Of a stretch of 16,261 nt of DNA, positions 13,375-16,261 are shown one piece after another (the stretch's first letter is position 1; the number at the start of each line of letters is the position of its first letter). The stretch spans positions 1-16,261 of the forward strand of contig JANYAJ010000399.1 of assembly GCA_025361385.1 (NCBI GenBank). The letters are read 5' to 3'. The notes beneath the pieces are model-generated. The model made no database searches. It saw nothing but the letters and a program-made list of their open reading frames with translations, and was not told where the DNA came from. A program made the translations under genes and the position numbers. This DNA comes from Nitrospira sp. (GTDB lineage Bacteria; Nitrospirota; Nitrospiria; Nitrospirales; Nitrospiraceae).

Positions 13375-14783
13375 ATGATGCTACCCATTTTGACATTGTC
13401 GTAATCGGAAGTGGTCCCGCCGGCCAGAAGGCGGCCATCCAGGGCGCCAAAGCAGGCAAACGTGTGGCCGTGATCGAACGCGAGCCAGGTGTCGGCGGTG
13501 GGTGTGTCTATCGTGGAACGATCCCCAGCAAGACGCTTCGCGAGAGCGCCCTGCAATTAGACCGATCCAAACGATCATCGACCACATTAGACGTTCGTGT
13601 GCCGCCCAATATTCTCGTCGCCTCACTGATGCGCCGTGTGGATAAAGTAGTCACGGCGCATGGCATCTATATGGAGAAACAGCTCACGCGCAACGGTATC
13701 TCGTTTTTCCATGGCCGTGTCCGGTTTTGCTCGGCGACCCTACTTGAGATGCTCTCCGTCGACGGGGTGAAGCAACTCTTCACCGCCGACACGATCGTCA
13801 TTGCCACCGGGTCCCGACCTCGTGCACCGGTCGAGATTCCCATCGACCACGAACATATTCTGGACAGTGACTCGATCCTCTCCATGATCTATTTGCCACG
13901 CTCCCTTACCGTGCTCGGTGGAGGCGTCGTGGCATCGGAATATGCGTCAATCTTTGCCGCGCTTGGCGTGCAGGTGACCATTATCGATCGGGCCGATCGT
14001 CCCCTTCAGTTTCTGGACGCGGAACTCGTGAAGATGTTTGTGCAAAGTTTTGCCCAACAGGGCGGTCGCTATTGCGCAGGACAAGCCGTCAAGAACGTCC
14101 GGTGGGATGGGATCTCTCAGGTCGTGACGACACTCCAGGACGGGCAGGTCATTACGAGCGATAAAATGCTTGTGGCCATGGGGCGACAACCCAACCTTGA
14201 AGACCTCAATCTGAGCGCCACCGGGTTGCCCCTCACCGAAAAGGGAACGTTGGCCGTCAACGAACATTGCCAAACGGCCCTTCCCCACATCTATGGGGTC
14301 GGCGACCTGCTCGGCCCCCCAGGCTTAGCCTCTACGGCTATGGAGCAGGGCCGGCGAGCCGTCTGCCACGCCTTGGGTCTCCCCGAAGGACGCTCATCCG
14401 ACATTCCAGTCGGAATTTATACGATCCCCGAGATGGCCAGTATCGGGCTGGACGAAGCAGCCGCACGAGCACGCTATCGAGAGGTCCTGATTGGCCGCGC
14501 GCGTTTCGACGAAATTGCCCGAGGCCAAATCTCCGGCATGTCCAACGGCTTGATGAAACTGGTGGCCGATCCCACCGGAGTTTACCTATTGGGGGTTCAG
14601 ATCATCGGAGAAGGGGCAACGGAACTGATTCACGTGGGCCAGATCGCGCTGCAACATGCAGCCACAATCGATTCGTTCGTGGAGAATATCTTCAACTTTC
14701 CTACGTTGGCTGAGGGCTATCGCATCGCAGCGCTTGATATTGCAGGGCAACGGCAAAAACGACTGACTTCACAGGCCGCATAA
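13371..14783 (+). CDS. sthA: Si-specific (soluble) NAD(P)+ transhydrogenase, SthA type
   Basis: A cytoplasmic FAD flavoprotein that passes hydride between NADPH and NAD+. The 470-residue protein has an FAD-binding start GSGPAG (13-18), ATGSRP (145-150), a second nucleotide fold GGGVVASEY (183-191), FAD-contact GVGD (309-312) and the dimerisation domain to the end. In GGGCVYRGTIPSKTLRE (42-58) the second cysteine of the dihydrolipoamide dehydrogenase disulfide is T50, and the catalytic His near the C-terminus is F443 in NFPTLAEGYRIAALD. Both changes are characteristic of SthA and exclude a disulfide reductase. It starts inside the HDOD stop (ATGA) and no good ribosome site is seen. A dihydrolipoamide dehydrogenase-like enzyme of unknown substrate is the alternative. 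Confidence 0.87.
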   Translation: MNDATHFDIVVIGSGPAGQKAAIQGAKAGKRVAVIEREPGVGGGCVYRGTIPSKTLRESALQLDRSKRSSTTLDVRVPPNILVASLMRRVDKVVTAHGIYMEKQLTRNGISFFHGRVRFCSATLLEMLSVDGVKQLFTADTIVIATGSRPRAPVEIPIDHEHILDSDSILSMIYLPRSLTVLGGGVVASEYASIFAALGVQVTIIDRADRPLQFLDAELVKMFVQSFAQQGGRYCAGQAVKNVRWDGISQVVTTLQDGQVITSDKMLVAMGRQPNLEDLNLSATGLPLTEKGTLAVNEHCQTALPHIYGVGDLLGPPGLASTAMEQGRRAVCHALGLPEGRSSDIPVGIYTIPEMASIGLDEAAARARYREVLIGRARFDEIARGQISGMSNGLMKLVADPTGVYLLGVQIIGEGATELIHVGQIALQHAATIDSFVENIFNFPTLAEGYRIAALDIAGQRQKRLTSQAA

Positions 14784-14875
14784 ACCGGCGAGCACGGCGT
14801 GGCACGAGACGATTCGAGGCAGCACGAACTTCGAAACCGGAACTCCACATCGCGCACGCATCCCAGGAGCCAGGC

Positions 14876-15526
14876 TCACCCGTTTGATTCGAAGACGGAA
14901 TAGGCGCCCGACTCCTCCCCTGCTGGATCTATCACAGACGATTTCTGCTTCTCCAGCCATACGAATAATCCAGATTCGAGAAACCGCGCATCGATCACGC
15001 CCAGAATATGCTGCCGCAATTCATCACGAAAGGGCGCAAGACTCTCATCGTGAAGATAGCGATCAACCGTCCGCGGCAACCGCCGTCTCCAAGCCTGTGC
15101 CGCTTGTCGCGCACCGTCAGCCGCAAGCCCCCGATGACTGAGTATGGCACGGACTTCCTGCTCGAAAAATCCGACATGCACCTCTTCATCTTCCATAATC
15201 GACGTGAGATCAGGTCGCAAACCCACTAACAGCCGTGCAAATTCAAGCCCCAATGTTTCGTATCCATAGAGATGGACCGCGAGCACCCTCCATTGATCAG
15301 GCACGCGTGGAAGCGCGGTCTTCCCGTGCGACTTCGTTCCCAACAGCAGTTCAAACTGCTTGAGATGCTGAGCCTCCTCTTCCTCATGCCGACGCAAAAA
15401 CTGCAGCACTCCAGGAGGAACGTCCTGCGCTTGCGCAGAGCGTACCGCCCACAAGGCCATCGCCTCAGCTTTTAGGAATTGTTCGAGGATCGCCCGTTCA
15501 CAGATGGAAGGAAGAATTGGAGCCAT
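14876..15526 (-). CDS. Ferritin-like diiron-type protein, uncharacterised
   Basis: A 216-residue mostly helical protein whose first four helices carry a ferritin-like diiron ligand pattern: E21 (LKAEAMALWAV), E51-xx-H54 (EEEEAQHLKQFE), E90 (HLYGYETLGLEF) and E114-xx-H117 (MEDEEVHVGFFEQE). Such proteins bind two irons and act as oxidases, oxygenases or iron stores; I do not recognise the exact family and cannot name a substrate. An extra helical tail follows from about 135 to 195. It has no signal peptide or membrane segment. ATG 15526 has no ribosome site, but a promoter-like element ends 6 bases upstream, so the mRNA is probably leaderless. It faces the transhydrogenase tail to tail (92-base gap). 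Confidence 0.8.
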   Translation of the reverse strand: MAPILPSICERAILEQFLKAEAMALWAVRSAQAQDVPPGVLQFLRRHEEEEAQHLKQFELLLGTKSHGKTALPRVPDQWRVLAVHLYGYETLGLEFARLLVGLRPDLTSIMEDEEVHVGFFEQEVRAILSHRGLAADGARQAAQAWRRRLPRTVDRYLHDESLAPFRDELRQHILGVIDARFLESGLFVWLEKQKSSVIDPAGEESGAYSVFESNG

Positions 15527-15532
15527 GTCCGC

Positions 15533-15561
15533 AGTGTACCGAAATGATGGAATAGAACCAA
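15533..15561 (-). promoter_or_regulatory. Sigma-70-like promoter, leaderless for the ferritin-like gene
   Basis: The minus strand has TTGGTT (15556-15561), a 17-base spacer and TACACT (15533-15538), then GCGGAC and ATG. Transcription would begin at or beside the A of the start codon, which fits the missing Shine-Dalgarno. Confidence 0.5.
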
Positions 15562-15686
15562 TAGGACCACGCAGGACTTGTCTTGTATGGATCCAGGGCC
15601 CAGGCCTCTCAGGCAGATCAACGGCATACAGTGCCCCCGAAATCGCACACAGCAGCCTGACTCACATAACCGCAGACAGCCCCTGC

Positions 15687-16261
15687 TTATCGCAAATCTT
15701 CGACTTGCCCTGTCGCGCGAGCCAAATTGACGCGGGACGCATTCGCCCGAAATAACCCATCGATCATATTATCCCTCGCTCGCACGAGGTCAAAGAGTGC
15801 GTTAGATAATTCCAAACTGTTTGAGCTCAGCAGACGAAAGCGTTCTCTGGCAAGCTGGCTTTCTGTCACTGCCGCCTTGAGTCCGTCCTTGGCGATCCTG
15901 AGTTGCTCTTTCGCCGAAGAGAACGTGACCAACGCCTCGCGCAACTCCATCGTGATCTGCCTGGAAACCAAGGTCATCTTGATCTCTTCTTGCAAAAGCT
16001 GGCTTCGGCTCTCACCCACTCTCCCCTCGCGCTGGCCTCCGTCAAAAATCGGGATGGATAACGTCACGCCCACATTGTACGTGCTGAGCGAATTATTCAC
16101 TTGGTTTCCAATGAGACCGTAGTCGCCTTGCGCCTGCAAGGACGGAAGCCGCTCCCCCTTGATTGAATTGAGGGTGAGCTTCGCGACCTGAACTCGCTGC
16201 TCCTGAGCTTTCACCTCCGGCCGCTTCGTCAGCGCCACATCCATGGCATAATCCAGAGTCG
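15687..16261 (-). CDS. TolC-family outer-membrane efflux protein, C-terminal part
   Basis: Outer-membrane channel subunit of a tripartite efflux or type I secretion system. The frame is open to the window edge, so the N-terminal half is missing; the visible part (about 191 codons) begins TLDYAMDVALTKRPEVKAQEQRV, the usual start of the second TolC repeat. It contains LPSLQAQGDYG, a beta segment with YNVGVTLSIPIFDGGQREG (the family's sxPlfdgG motif), long helices and the end NLARATGQVEDLR. Stop TAA is at 15687. Its pump partners must lie outside the window. The 160 bases to the ferritin-like gene contain that gene's own promoter, so the two are probably not one operon. Confidence 0.88.
   Translation of the reverse strand, partial: TLDYAMDVALTKRPEVKAQEQRVQVAKLTLNSIKGERLPSLQAQGDYGLIGNQVNNSLSTYNVGVTLSIPIFDGGQREGRVGESRSQLLQEEIKMTLVSRQITMELREALVTFSSAKEQLRIAKDGLKAAVTESQLARERFRLLSSNSLELSNALFDLVRARDNMIDGLFRANASRVNLARATGQVEDLR

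Noticed and set aside
13371..14783. Dihydrolipoamide dehydrogenase or mercuric reductase
   Set aside because: The second redox cysteine is T50 and the catalytic His is F443, which fits SthA and not a disulfide reductase.

Overview
The window looks like a flagellar regulatory region from a Gram-negative, sigma-54-using bacterium. My best guess is a Nitrospira-like member of the Nitrospirota. This rests on the gene content (FlrA/FleQ-type and FlrBC/FleSR-type regulators, flgB/flgC, an SthA-type transhydrogenase, a TolC-family protein) and moderately high GC. No 16S or other marker gene is present, so the taxonomy is inference.

Left end (1 to about 2796, minus strand): a large multi-domain glycosyltransferase with an HtrL/YibB-like N-terminus, a family 2 glycosyltransferase in the middle, and a beta-propeller-like C-terminus that leaves the window. 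One base appears to be missing in a run of four T at 1876-1879, which splits the reading frame in two. It follows flgC directly, where fliE would be expected. The last 16 residues of FlgC are not FlgC-like, so the flagellar operon seems to be broken at about 2796 by a rearrangement or an assembly join.

Flagellar block (about 2746-10633, all minus strand). In transcription order it holds an FlrA/FleQ-like sigma-54 activator (9224-10633); an exported TPR protein, a soluble PAS histidine kinase and an NtrC-type regulator in a tight operon (8703 down to 3841); then flgB and flgC. Two strong sigma-54 promoter matches lie in front of the TPR gene (8721-8736) and flgB (3702-3717), each with a palindromic upstream candidate activator site. 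This fits the known hierarchy: FlrA-type activator to kinase/regulator operon to rod genes.

Right part: a DevR/NarL-type response regulator (minus, 11215-11901) lies divergently from an HDOD gene, which overlaps a soluble NAD(P) transhydrogenase by 4 bases (plus, 12505-14783). A good sigma-28 (FliA) promoter match with exact 11-base spacing precedes the HDOD gene, suggesting that this signalling/redox pair belongs to the late flagellar regulon. On the minus strand follow a ferritin-like diiron protein that is probably translated from a leaderless mRNA (14876-15526) and the C-terminal part of a TolC-family outer-membrane protein (15687 to the window end).

Three long non-coding stretches (8710-9223, 10634-11214, 11902-12504) hold inverted repeats and promoter-like elements. 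I saw no tRNA, rRNA, CRISPR array, insertion sequence or clear Rho-independent terminator.
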